64,000 nt of DNA from CAIXSC01 sp046349915 (lineage in GTDB: Bacteria; Planctomycetota; Planctomycetia; Pirellulales; Pirellulaceae): contig JAXMBL010000003.1 of the NCBI GenBank assembly GCA_046349915.1, positions 1,984,001 through 2,048,000 of the forward strand, read 5' to 3'. Positions within the stretch are counted from its first letter, which is position 1; the number at the start of each line of letters is the position of its first letter. The notes below the pieces were generated by a model. That model ran no database searches and had not been told where the DNA came from. It was given only the letters and a program-made list of their open reading frames with translations. Shown piece by piece: positions 53,070 through 62,076 of the stretch. The translations under genes and the position numbers were made by a program.

Positions 53070-55126
53070 CGGCGCCTCGCTGATTCGAAGGTCGACAGCG
53101 CTAGCAGCGGGAAATAAATCGGGTAGAGGTGATACCGCAGGTAGAAGACGCGAGGGAAACCGGTGCCCGTGAATTCCGGTTCGGGCCACGCCCCATCAGG
53201 ACTTTGCGAGCGCACCAAATACTCGACGCCCCGAGCGACCGCGGGATGCTCGACCCAACCCGCAGCCAACAATCCTAACAGCGCCCAGGCCGTTTGCGAC
53301 GCAGTGCTCGGGCCTTGCCCGCGGCATCCCGCATCGTCGTAGCTCTCGATCGTTTCCCCCCAACCGCCATCGGCCCCTTGATGGTTCACCAGCCACTGAG
53401 CGCCGCGTTGCACCGCCGGATCGTCCGTGGGAACGCCAACGGCGACGAGTCCCACCAACACTTGCCAGGTGCCGTAGATATAGTTCACGCCCCAGCGTCC
53501 ATACCACGAGCCATCGGATTCTTGAGTGGCTCGCAGCAATGTGATCGCTCGCTGCACCGCCGAGTGGTCTTGGCGGAATCCGAACTGGCCGAGCATTTCG
53601 AGCACTCGAGCCGTAATGTCGGGGGTGCTGGGATCGATCATGGCGTTGTGGTCCGCGAACGGCACCTCGCACAACAACTGCAAATCGTTATCCTTGTCGA
53701 ATGCGGCCCAACCGCCATCCCGATTCTGCATCGCGAGCGTCCAAGCGACGGCGCGTCGGCACGCGGCCTGCACCCGCTCCACTCGCCGAACCCCTTCGAA
53801 CACCTCGTCGGCGGTCAGGCGCTGAGTGGCCACAATGCGATCAGGAGATGCTGCGTCGAGCTGTCGGAGCAGCGCCATGACGACCATGATCGTATCGTCG
53901 ACGTCGGGATAAAACGCGTTGCGATATTCGAAGAACCATCCCCCTGGCTCAACTTCCACCGTCCGCGACCAGTCGCCAGCACGACGACACTCCTTGTCGA
54001 GCAGCCAATCGACCGCTCGACGCACAACGCCATGCGTTCGCTCCACCCCCGCCGCCTGCAACGCTCGCAGACTGATCGCAGTGTCCCACACGGGAGACAG
54101 GCAGGGTTGCAGTCGAGTGGCCTGGCCATCCTCACTGTCCAACTCCAGGGCCTTCAATTGCCGACGGCACTCGGTCACTTCCTGGCTATCGTCCGAGTAG
54201 CCTAACGACTTGAGAGCGATCAGGCTCCAAACGATGGGAGGATAGATCGCGCCCAACCCGTCGCTCTCCTCGAAGCGATCCAGCATCCACTGCTGGGCGG
54301 CTCGCAGCGATCTCGCTCGCAAGGGACGAACGCCCCAGCGCTCCAATGCCTTGAGGCCTCGGTCGACGCCGCGAAAGAATGTCTCCCAGCTTAATCGCCG
54401 CGGCGGTTGATCCGCTCCAGGCGACCGCAGTTCGGGCCAATCTTCGGGAGGCCGGAGGAAAAGTTCCGAGATTCCCAGTTCTGGCGGAATCGTACGCGTG
54501 GGACGCAAGGCCCAAACAATCGACAATGGTACGAAGATCGTCCGCGACCACGCACTCATTCGGTATTTGTTCAGCGGCGCCCAATCGGGCAATAGCACGA
54601 ACTCGGGTGGGACCGCCGGACAATGTTCAAAGGAGATCTGTCCCAAGAGCGCGAGATAAAACCGCGTGAAACTATTCACCGCGTCGGCGCCGCCCTGCGA
54701 CAAAATCGCCGCGCGAGCTCGCCGCAGTGGTTCCGACTCGGGATCATGCCCCGTCAACTTGAGCGCGAAATACGCCTTCACGCTGCCGCTGATCTCCAAA
54801 CGCCCACCGGGCGCCATCGCCCAACCGCCACTAGGCAGTTGAGTCCGCAGCAGTTGTTCAGCGCACCGTAGCGCCAGAGGCGTTTGATGTTCGTTCAGCC
54901 AAGCGAGCAATAGAATGGTCTCGCTCTGGAGGATCGAATCCCCCTCCAACTCGCCGCACCAATGCCCGTCCGCTGCTTGGTGATTGAAAAACCACTGGCA
55001 CGTTCGGCGAATCGCGGTCGCCGCCGCTGTTTCTCCCGCGGACCAAGCTTCCTTGGCGATATTCCCTGGCCACTCTCCGCCCCGACTCGACTCCTGTTGA
55101 GGAGTCGGTTCCTGGAACGACTTCAT
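53066..55126 (-). CDS. shc: squalene-hopene cyclase
   Basis: 686 residues. The enzyme folds squalene into hopene at the membrane surface. DVDDT near residue 408 matches the DxDDT catalytic motif. QW-type repeats are present (WCGELEGDSILQSE near the N-terminus, QNRDGGWAAFD, QESDGSWYGRWGVNYIYGTW, QGADGGWGE and SQSPDGAWPE). The ATG at 55126 has GGAGGG 7 nt before it; a frame 30 codons longer is rejected. It heads shc-hpnH-hpnG. Confidence 0.97.
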   Translation of the reverse strand: MKSFQEPTPQQESSRGGEWPGNIAKEAWSAGETAAATAIRRTCQWFFNHQAADGHWCGELEGDSILQSETILLLAWLNEHQTPLALRCAEQLLRTQLPSGGWAMAPGGRLEISGSVKAYFALKLTGHDPESEPLRRARAAILSQGGADAVNSFTRFYLALLGQISFEHCPAVPPEFVLLPDWAPLNKYRMSAWSRTIFVPLSIVWALRPTRTIPPELGISELFLRPPEDWPELRSPGADQPPRRLSWETFFRGVDRGLKALERWGVRPLRARSLRAAQQWMLDRFEESDGLGAIYPPIVWSLIALKSLGYSDDSQEVTECRRQLKALELDSEDGQATRLQPCLSPVWDTAISLRALQAAGVERTHGVVRRAVDWLLDKECRRAGDWSRTVEVEPGGWFFEYRNAFYPDVDDTIMVVMALLRQLDAASPDRIVATQRLTADEVFEGVRRVERVQAACRRAVAWTLAMQNRDGGWAAFDKDNDLQLLCEVPFADHNAMIDPSTPDITARVLEMLGQFGFRQDHSAVQRAITLLRATQESDGSWYGRWGVNYIYGTWQVLVGLVAVGVPTDDPAVQRGAQWLVNHQGADGGWGETIESYDDAGCRGQGPSTASQTAWALLGLLAAGWVEHPAVARGVEYLVRSQSPDGAWPEPEFTGTGFPRVFYLRYHLYPIYFPLLALSTFESARRR

Positions 55127-55320
55127 GTCACGTTCCCTCCATGCTTCCTTCCGTCCATGCGACTGGCAACCTAGGCGAACCGGGGCCGCCTTGCAAGTGG
55201 TCGCGGGTGGCGACACAAGTGTTTTCCAGCCACAATGGTTCGCAAGAAAACGCGTCGACTCGGCGGGGCTAGACGAGTTGTGATTGAATAGTCGTTTCTA
55301 GTTAGATCGGACGATCAACA

Positions 55321-57084
55321 ATGGCGGGTTGTCAAAACGTGGGATGGCGAATGCTGCTGGGATTCGGATGTCTGCTACTCGCATGCGCCGTGATCGCCGA
55401 CGACGCCGGGACGACTACTAACTCGCCGGTCGCCACATCCGTCGGCACGACCGAGTCACAGCGAGTTTCTACTCGCGGGTTTGAAGGAGCATTACTCGTC
55501 TCGGGCGCCGCGGGGCCTGACCAAGAGGCATTGAATACGTTCCTGACGGTCGCCGGAAAAAAGAACTCGCGCATTGTCTGCGTCGAACTGTCGAGCGTCG
55601 CAGTAGCTGGCGTCGATGCGGCTCGTGCGGAAAGCCAACCGATCCAACCACCGCCCACTCGACCTACTACCGCCGAAGTCTCCGCTCGTCTGGCACAAGC
55701 GTGGCTCGAACAAGGAGGCTTGCAGTTTCTTGTCGCGCGGATTGATCCCGGACAGGAGTTATCCGACGAGTTACTCGGTTTATTTGATTCGGCGACGGGA
55801 ATTTGGATTGAAGGTCGAGACGCCAAGGGGCTCGCTCGCTGGCTGACTCAGCCTAAAGTCGAAACCGCGATGCTACAACACCGTAGTCGCGGCAAGATTC
55901 TGGGTGGATCGATCGAAATGGGAGAGGCGATATCGGATAGCTGGATCGAGTCGCTGGAGTCGACGACTCAACCCGGAGACCAGCCCAAATCAAGTCGTTG
56001 GCTGGATCGGTTGATCATCGCCCCAAGTTCGGTCGCCGAGCGACTCCAGGCCGCCTTGGCAAGACAACCGAGTCGAGTGGCGCTGCAATTGAGTGATCAC
56101 GCCACACTACTTATCCGTCAACGCGATGTGGTGGCGGTGAGCGACGGCGAGATCCAAGTGCGCTACGCACCAATCGAAGGAAGACGAGATCCAGGGCAGA
56201 CGCTGAATGGGATGCGTCGATTGGCCGATCTGACAGCCTTGGTCCGAGCAGCCGCCGACCGCTTGTTGCCTGTTTATCCGCCGGAAAAGGTGGGCGAACC
56301 TCGAGTGGAAAAAGGGACGTTGGTCATCGTCGGCGGTGGAGGAACTCCCCCTGGTTTGATGAAACGCTTCGTCGAGTTCGCGGGTGGAGCGGAGGCGGTC
56401 ATCGCGGTTCTTCCAATCTCGAATCCCGATCCCCTGCCCGAGAAGGATGGCGCCGCCGAAGCATTTCGACGCTTAGGGGCGAAAGAAGTCCGCGAGTTAA
56501 CTGGTCGTACGCCCGAGGCGGTCGATCAGCCGTCAACCTGGGAGTTGCTCGATCGAGCGACCGGGATTTGGTTCGGCGGCGGCCGGCAATGGCGGTTCGT
56601 CGATGCGTACGAAGGCACCAAGTCGCTCGAAAAAATGCGAGGCGTGCTCGCTCGCGGCGGCGTCATCGGCGGCTCGTCCGCCGGCGCGACGATCCAAGGA
56701 GATTATCTCGCCCGCGGCCATCCCCTCGGCCCCCACATCATGATGGCGGATGGGTACGAACGGTCGTTCGCTTTTCTCCCCGGCGCCGCGATCGATCAGC
56801 ACTTCACTCAACGCAAACGAGTGGGCGACTTGCTGGCGCTTCTCCAACGCTATCCCCAGTTCCTAGGGTTGGGAATCGACGAAGCGACAGCCCTAATCGT
56901 CCGCGGTTCAGTCGGAGAAGTGGTGGGGAAACACCATGTTCACATCTTTGACACTCGACGCCCCGGCGCCGATGGTCGACCGCATGAAGACTCGCTGCCA
57001 GAAGGGGCTCGCTACGATCTGGTCCTGCGCCGAGTGGTTGAGGAAACGCAGGTAGAAAAAGAGTCAAAGGAGAAAGTGAACTAG
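55321..57084 (+). CDS. exported cyanophycinase-like protein (peptidase S51 fold), two-domain
   Basis: 587 residues with a signal peptide (MLLGFGCLLLACAVIA). The C-terminal half (from ~338) is a complete S51/cyanophycinase-type domain: TLVIVGGGGTPPGLMKRF, ATGIWFGGGRQWRFVDAY, the nucleophile Ser453 in IGGSSAGATIQGDYL, and LGIDEATALIV. The N-terminal half repeats the same outline (GALLVSGAAGPDQEAL, FDSATGIWIEGRDAKGLARWL, KILGGSIEMGEAIS) but without the GxSAG nucleophile, so it looks like a dead duplicate. It may cleave cyanophycin or a related isopeptide outside the cytoplasm. The cyanophycin-synthetase-like genes lie ~29 kb away. Confidence 0.85.
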   Translation: MAGCQNVGWRMLLGFGCLLLACAVIADDAGTTTNSPVATSVGTTESQRVSTRGFEGALLVSGAAGPDQEALNTFLTVAGKKNSRIVCVELSSVAVAGVDAARAESQPIQPPPTRPTTAEVSARLAQAWLEQGGLQFLVARIDPGQELSDELLGLFDSATGIWIEGRDAKGLARWLTQPKVETAMLQHRSRGKILGGSIEMGEAISDSWIESLESTTQPGDQPKSSRWLDRLIIAPSSVAERLQAALARQPSRVALQLSDHATLLIRQRDVVAVSDGEIQVRYAPIEGRRDPGQTLNGMRRLADLTALVRAAADRLLPVYPPEKVGEPRVEKGTLVIVGGGGTPPGLMKRFVEFAGGAEAVIAVLPISNPDPLPEKDGAAEAFRRLGAKEVRELTGRTPEAVDQPSTWELLDRATGIWFGGGRQWRFVDAYEGTKSLEKMRGVLARGGVIGGSSAGATIQGDYLARGHPLGPHIMMADGYERSFAFLPGAAIDQHFTQRKRVGDLLALLQRYPQFLGLGIDEATALIVRGSVGEVVGKHHVHIFDTRRPGADGRPHEDSLPEGARYDLVLRRVVEETQVEKESKEKVN

Positions 57085-57286
57085 CTGGCGCCATCCGAGA
57101 AGAATTATCCCTTCTCTCGATTTGACTCATTCAGAAAAATTGCCAGAGATTCGATGTCTCAGGAGAGCTGTTCGACCCCAACCAGTCGAGCAGCTTGCAT
57201 TTCCTTCTGTGTAGTTCCGTGACATTCCGTGGCCAAATTCAAATGCGGCTGATCATCTCGCGAAGCGAGATGGCTACGTTGAATGG

Positions 57287-58882
57287 CTACTTCTTGGGTT
57301 TGCGGAGGCGGCCCAGTAGTGACGTGATTTCGCGATGAGCGCTCGTGGTTTGGTGAACAACCAGGCACTGAAGAGTGCCATCAATGCCAAGCAGGTCGCC
57401 TTCGCCTTCGCCACTGTCGCGCCAAGTTCCCGTGGCGGTTGTCTGTTCGACGAGATGAGCGATTTGTTTCACCGACCGACCGGCCCTTACCAATTCACTC
57501 ACTGGATAGACCGCAAGTGAACGATGAGTATTGTCCGCGGCAACTATCTGGAGCACATCCGACTCGATCTCGAAGCCCAGTCCATGAAGTTCCAATACAG
57601 TACGTAACACCGACTCAAGTCGTTTGGCGCCCGTCGAACTGTAAGTCACTGGGAAATCGGTCGCAATCCCATTGTTCTCCAGCGATCGCTCATTCACCTT
57701 GATCGGGCACGCTAATTTGTCGGAGAGAAAGGACGCAAAATCTCGCAAAGGAGCATCGACTAGGTCGGCTTGAACGGGAGTGTCCAAAGCGAGTCGCAAA
57801 TTCTTGGCCGACTCGGTATGACTCCAATAGCCCCGTTCCGCGATGGCTGGCATGCCATTAGTCTTCCCCTCGCGAACTTGTCGCAGCAGACGCAGTAACT
57901 CAGCGATTTTCCGGTGATTAGGCTCCGATTGAGCGACCACGATCGATTCCTCGGAGTCGGCCGGATCGACTTCGATACGCCCCTGGCCGCCAAAATCCGT
58001 CCAGCTCGATTCCGTGGGGCCAAATTTAATCAGCCTGATCAGTCCGTCGAAATCGTTGGTCAGGTCCGACACATCGTAGACGCGATTGATAATTGTCGAT
58101 TCCGCCAATTCTTTCGACGTGAGCACGATGTCGTCATCGCGGATGGTCCAGGCGAGATTAGTGGATTCGGCGAGTAGATCGAGAATCGAGCACAGTCGGC
58201 TGGCCTTCAGTGTCATTGTCACGGGCTTGTCGACCGTTAAGCCTTCTTGTTCGAGTCCCCGTGGGTCGAGGCGAATTTCGATCTTGCTTTGCGCGGTCAA
58301 GAAGTCGCAGATATCACGCAAGGGCGCTTCGACGAAGTCGGCGGTAAAAGGCTTTTCCAGCGTTTCCTCGAGCGCGGACGGCTTGATAACGGGTGCGGGC
58401 TTCGTCTCTTTCACCTGAAAGAGCACGACTTTGCTGTTCTCGCCGCCACCATGGATCGGGTGACCTGCAAGGCCTCCTTGGCCGAATATGTAGGCGCCGG
58501 GCAGTGGTCCCGATACGGCCTGTCCCGCGCCGGCTGGCGCGTCAGCGCCCGTGGCCGCTACCCCCGAATTCAAATCCACGACCACTCGCGTAATCCGTCC
58601 CTCGGGAACTTCGATTTGCTCGATTCGCGGTTCCGCGCCATCGAACTGAATCTTCAGCTTGCCCACGCCGGCGGGGACCAGGAATAGCCCATCGGATGCG
58701 CCGAGTGGTTTACCGTCGAGCGTCACTTGGGCGCCGGGGGGGATTGTCCGTACATAAAGTCGTGTGCGAGCTCGCTCGGTAATCTCTACCATTTTAGGTT
58801 TGCCTGGGGTGGGCGTCAGGTCCAAGCCAAACTGTGCGGTGACGTTGATGGCGAGCAGACAGGCGGTGATGGCAGCGTTCAT
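57287..58882 (-). CDS. PEGA-domain protein with two secretin/TonB short N-terminal-like repeats
   Basis: 531 residues with a weak N-terminal signal (AAITACLLAINVTAQ). Residues ~37-107 form a PEGA domain (TRLYVRTIPPGAQVTLDGKPLG). Two similar modules follow, near 170-300 (PFTADFVEAPLRDICDFLTAQ) and 350-480 (PVQADLVDAPLRDFASFLSD), each resembling the STN domain of secretins, but no secretin barrel follows. It is likely periplasmic and structural. GGAGG before the second in-frame ATG fixes the start at 58882. The ECF sigma/kinase pair is divergent from it. Confidence 0.75.
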   Translation of the reverse strand: MNAAITACLLAINVTAQFGLDLTPTPGKPKMVEITERARTRLYVRTIPPGAQVTLDGKPLGASDGLFLVPAGVGKLKIQFDGAEPRIEQIEVPEGRITRVVVDLNSGVAATGADAPAGAGQAVSGPLPGAYIFGQGGLAGHPIHGGGENSKVVLFQVKETKPAPVIKPSALEETLEKPFTADFVEAPLRDICDFLTAQSKIEIRLDPRGLEQEGLTVDKPVTMTLKASRLCSILDLLAESTNLAWTIRDDDIVLTSKELAESTIINRVYDVSDLTNDFDGLIRLIKFGPTESSWTDFGGQGRIEVDPADSEESIVVAQSEPNHRKIAELLRLLRQVREGKTNGMPAIAERGYWSHTESAKNLRLALDTPVQADLVDAPLRDFASFLSDKLACPIKVNERSLENNGIATDFPVTYSSTGAKRLESVLRTVLELHGLGFEIESDVLQIVAADNTHRSLAVYPVSELVRAGRSVKQIAHLVEQTTATGTWRDSGEGEGDLLGIDGTLQCLVVHQTTSAHREITSLLGRLRKPKK

Positions 58883-59087
58883 GGTGTCCTCCACTGTTTC
58901 CGGAACCGGCGAACGACTAGAAAAGAGGGGAATCGAACAGCTTGGTGTCGCTGTTCCCCTTATCTAGTCATTTGCGCTGGTCACTCAAGATCTGTCTCGA
59001 GATTTTGCGATTTTGTTTCAAAGTTCCGCCGACGCTAGGATTTTCCGTCTCCGTCGAGTTTTTCCAACGATTCTCCGAGTTGCTTTC

Positions 59088-59792
59088 ATGAGTAGTCGCA
59101 CGCAAGTCACGCTTCTTGATCGACTCCGCGAGGCGGCCGACCCTTTGGCTTGGGATGAGTTTTTCGAACGCTATTGGCGATTAGTCTACGCCATGGCTCG
59201 CCAGCGTGGCTGCTCGGAGCATTCGGCGGAAGAGGTGGTCCAGGAGACGATGCTGGCGGTGTTTCGCCAGCGACAGGTATTCCGCTACGATCCGGTTCGC
59301 GGTCGATTTCGCGATTGGCTGGGCGCCGTCGTCCGCAATGTGATCTCTCAGCGACATCGACGCGCGGATCTATTGGCTCAAGCCCATGCCGCGGCCTCAC
59401 CCGAGAACGACCCGCTTGAACAAGTGGCAGGGGCCGCGGAGACGCCCGACGAGGTCTGGGATCAGGCGTTCGAGCAGACTTTGTTGGCTTCGCTCTTGGA
59501 CGTGATCCGGCATGAGGTCGCCCCCGAGACCTTTCAGGCGTTCGAACTGACGTTTCTCCATGATCTCCCGGCCGCGACCGCCGCGTCGCTGACCGGTCTG
59601 TCGCGGAATGCCGTCTATTTGGCTCGCCGCCGAGTGCTCGACCGGTTGCGAGCGCTGGGGGCAAGCTATGCGGACGATGGCCAATTGGGGTCGCAATTGC
59701 GGGAATCGCTGAACCAATTGCCTCGGCATGAGATCCAACGAGCGGTTTCGGAACGAGTGGAGCGGACGTTGGATGAGGAGCGAACTCCATGA
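59088..59792 (+). CDS. ECF-type RNA polymerase sigma factor
   Basis: 234 residues. Region 2 is in WDEFFERYWRLVYAMARQRGCSEHSAEEVVQETMLAVFR with FRDWLGAVVRNVISQRHRR, and region 4 in VIRHEVAPETFQAFELTFLHDLPAATAASLTGLSRNAVYLARRRVL. Its ATGA stop overlaps the start of a Ser/Thr kinase gene, an arrangement typical of planctomycete ECF sigma factors controlled by phosphorylation rather than by an anti-sigma factor. A C-terminal tail of ~40 residues may be the docking segment. Confidence 0.93.
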   Translation: MSSRTQVTLLDRLREAADPLAWDEFFERYWRLVYAMARQRGCSEHSAEEVVQETMLAVFRQRQVFRYDPVRGRFRDWLGAVVRNVISQRHRRADLLAQAHAAASPENDPLEQVAGAAETPDEVWDQAFEQTLLASLLDVIRHEVAPETFQAFELTFLHDLPAATAASLTGLSRNAVYLARRRVLDRLRALGASYADDGQLGSQLRESLNQLPRHEIQRAVSERVERTLDEERTP

Positions 59793-61114
59793 CGACCGCG
59801 AACCCGACGGTGCCCGATTTTGATTTGTTGCGTCCGATTGGACGGGGCGGCTTCGGCGAGGTGTGGCTCGGCGTGAATCGATCGACGGGCGCGTTGCGAG
59901 CAGTCAAGCTGATTCCGCTGCGCGGGGTGGCGGCCGATCCCGCGGGGCGTGAAATGGTCTCGTTGGCCCAATTGGAATCGCAACGCGGAGCGCGACATCC
60001 TCATTTGCTGGACATTCAGCATGTCGGGCGCACCGAAAGTCACTTGTTTTATTTGATGGATTTAGCCGACGATGTGTCGGGGCGGCCAGCTTCCGATTCG
60101 CCTGAGTACCGGCCCGCGACGCTCGCTCGCCGCCTCGAACTCGGTGGACTCTCCGCCGCCGATGCTCTGCGTTGCGCCCGACAACTGCTCGCGGGGCTGG
60201 CGCATCTGCATGAGGCGGGCATGGTCCACCGCGACGTAAAGCCCGCCAACTGCTTGTTCGTCGGCCGCGATCTGAAGCTGGCGGACTTTGGCCTGCTGAC
60301 CGCGGCCTCGACGCATCTCTCGCGACTCGGGACGCTCAAATACATGCCGCCCGATGGTCGCATGGATTTGCGAGCCGATGTCTATGCCGCGGGTCTCGTC
60401 TTGTACGAAATGCTCTCGGGCCTCCCCGCGGACTCCTTTCCGCGTTTAGGAGAGCGAGCGCGAGAGATCGCGTCCGACCCCACGCTCGCTCAACTCAACC
60501 GAGTCGCCCTGCGAGCCGCTCAGCGCGACCATCATCTGCGGTATGCTCACGCGGGCGAGATGCGAGATGAACTCGAGCGAATTGCCGCGAAAGCTCCCTC
60601 AAAACGGCAACTTGATCCACGGCAACGCCGAAGGTGGCGAATCGCGGCCGCGGCAACCACTCTGCCGCTGCTCGCCGCCCTCCTGGCCGCTCCCCTGCTC
60701 CGCGAACGTTTTTTGTCGAACCCAGACTCGGCGAGCGAAACGGAAGGCGCCGCGAATTCACTCCGATCGCTCGCAGGTTCTCAGCCGACTCCCTCGAGCC
60801 CGTCCGCCTTGAGTCCCACTGCCTCAAGCCCAACTGGCGTCAAACCAGCGGCGACCAACTCGCCAGCCGCCTCCGTTCAGCTTGACGCAACTCCTGTCGA
60901 GGTGAATTTCGTCTCGAACACGTTCGAGGCCGAAATCTATCTGGACGATCAATTGTTGCGCGGACCCGATGGACGCCCGCTCAAGACCCCCTGCACCGCT
61001 TGGCGAATCGCGCCCACGCCGCGTCGAGTGCGTTTGGTGCATCCAGTCAAGGGCGAGATCGACCTGGGGGAAATCGATTTTGCAAAAGTGCGCGAAGTGG
61101 TCGCTCGCTGGTGA
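59789..61114 (+). CDS. Ser/Thr protein kinase with one membrane helix
   Basis: 441 residues. The kinase domain (~9-270) has IGRGGFGEVWLG, the ATP-binding Lys in LRAVKLI, HRDVKPANCL, DFGLL and a short activation segment. One membrane helix follows (IAAAATTLPLLAALLAAPLL), then a Ser/Pro/Thr-rich linker and a C-terminal PEGA-like region (AEIYLDDQLLRG). Overlap with the sigma factor gene (ATGA) makes the sigma factor the best candidate substrate. The external part should sense the signal. Confidence 0.95.
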   Translation: MTTANPTVPDFDLLRPIGRGGFGEVWLGVNRSTGALRAVKLIPLRGVAADPAGREMVSLAQLESQRGARHPHLLDIQHVGRTESHLFYLMDLADDVSGRPASDSPEYRPATLARRLELGGLSAADALRCARQLLAGLAHLHEAGMVHRDVKPANCLFVGRDLKLADFGLLTAASTHLSRLGTLKYMPPDGRMDLRADVYAAGLVLYEMLSGLPADSFPRLGERAREIASDPTLAQLNRVALRAAQRDHHLRYAHAGEMRDELERIAAKAPSKRQLDPRQRRRWRIAAAATTLPLLAALLAAPLLRERFLSNPDSASETEGAANSLRSLAGSQPTPSSPSALSPTASSPTGVKPAATNSPAASVQLDATPVEVNFVSNTFEAEIYLDDQLLRGPDGRPLKTPCTAWRIAPTPRRVRLVHPVKGEIDLGEIDFAKVREVVARW

Positions 61115-61119
61115 GATTC

Positions 61120-61467
61120 TCACCCAACGCGATAGCCGATCTGAGCCAGCAGATCGTTGATGCGATTTCGATGGTCGCCTTGCACCTCGATGGTATCGTC
61201 CTTGACGGTTCCGCCCGCCCCGCAAGCCGACTTTAGTTGAGTAAGCAGTGCGGGCAGGTCGTTATCTTCCGCCGCCAGTCCGCGAACGACAGTAACCAGT
61301 TTCCCCTTCGCTCGTTTTTCGACCTGCACGCGAGCTCGCTGTTTCTCGGGCGGTTTTCGCGGCGCCTGCGGCTCGGGTAACGGTGGACATTTGCAGGCCG
61401 ATTCCAACTCGCCGCAGCGGTCGCAAAGCGGAGGCCGATCCCAAGGAGTTCCTTCGAATAAACGCAT
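61120..61467 (-). CDS. SUI1/eIF1-like translation factor (YciH type)
   Basis: 115 residues. The C-terminal SUI1 fold is clear: GKLVTVVRGLAAEDNDLPALLTQL, CGAGGTVKDDTIEVQGDHRNRI and LLAQIGYRVG. The N-terminus holds a likely zinc site, CDRCGELESACKCP. YciH-type proteins act on the small ribosomal subunit and may proof-read initiation. ATG 61467 is favoured because the zinc site lies close by; ATG 61497 is possible. It ends 5 bp from the convergent kinase gene. Confidence 0.9.
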   Translation of the reverse strand: MRLFEGTPWDRPPLCDRCGELESACKCPPLPEPQAPRKPPEKQRARVQVEKRAKGKLVTVVRGLAAEDNDLPALLTQLKSACGAGGTVKDDTIEVQGDHRNRINDLLAQIGYRVG

Positions 61468-61565
61468 AGGTGCTTTCGAGACTCGTGTGCCATCCAAGCA
61501 AGAAACAGTCGCCGCGGGTGATTCTGGATGAATTCTCGCGATCAGTAAACATCGGTCAATCCAAT

Positions 61566-61591
61566 GTACGACGGACTTCTAGTCCGTCGAT
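61566..61591. repeat. REP-like palindrome, copy 7
   Basis: Same 9-bp arms as the copy at 82 and same orientation, centre TCT. Confidence 0.85.
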
Positions 61592-61819
61592 CTTCGGCGT
61601 AACGAACATCGTTGGACAGCGGCGGAGTCAACGAGTTCACGCCGGTTGGCCCCGGAAGTCGATCAACCACGGATCACACCGTTGACACGGATTAAGATCC
61701 CATAGCCCAGACCACCCAGCATTTTCGCCCGATTCGTGGCGTCTTCACTCTCACATTAGCCTATGCGTGTGTTTCGGCAATTTGACAGAAACAATTAAGT
61801 CTGGCAGTCTGACCCCATA

Positions 61820-61905
61820 AGTGAAGATCAGTGTTCCGTTTTCTTCAGCGTAGGGCGAGGAGCAATGGGGAACACTGATCTTCACTGATCGTCACTGATT
61901 GAGTT
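61820..61905. repeat. AGTGAAGATCAGTG-type inverted repeat, copy C
   Basis: AGTGAAGATCAGTGTTCCGT on the left faces GGAACACTGATCTTCACTG on the right, about 35 bp apart, followed by a run of eight T in GAGTTTTTTTTC. This copy could terminate transcription rightwards. Confidence 0.8.
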
Positions 61906-61918
61906 TTTTTTCTAAGTA

Positions 61919-61943
61919 TCGACGGACTAGAAGTCCGTCGTAC
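61919..61943. repeat. REP-like palindrome, copy 8
   Basis: TCGACGGACTAGAAGTCCGTCG followed by TAC; opposite orientation to copy 7. Confidence 0.85.
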
Positions 61944-62076
61944 AAGGAAGGCCCTTCCAATAACCGCCCCACGCCGCGCTTGACCGGCCTGCTACCGGCC
62001 CTTACGCTGACGGCGCTGGATTTACGCAGTAGATTGGTGCTCGCTCAATCCCCTTCCCTCTCGGGAACCTCGCCCT

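Larger units (their letters stand above)
61498..62076. other. repeat-filled spacer
   Basis: 580 bp without a gene. It holds REP-like palindromes at 61566-61591 and 61919-61943, a CAACCACGGATCACACCG fragment at 61668 like that near 182, and an AGTGAAGATCAGTG-type inverted repeat at about 61820-61905. Confidence 0.7.
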
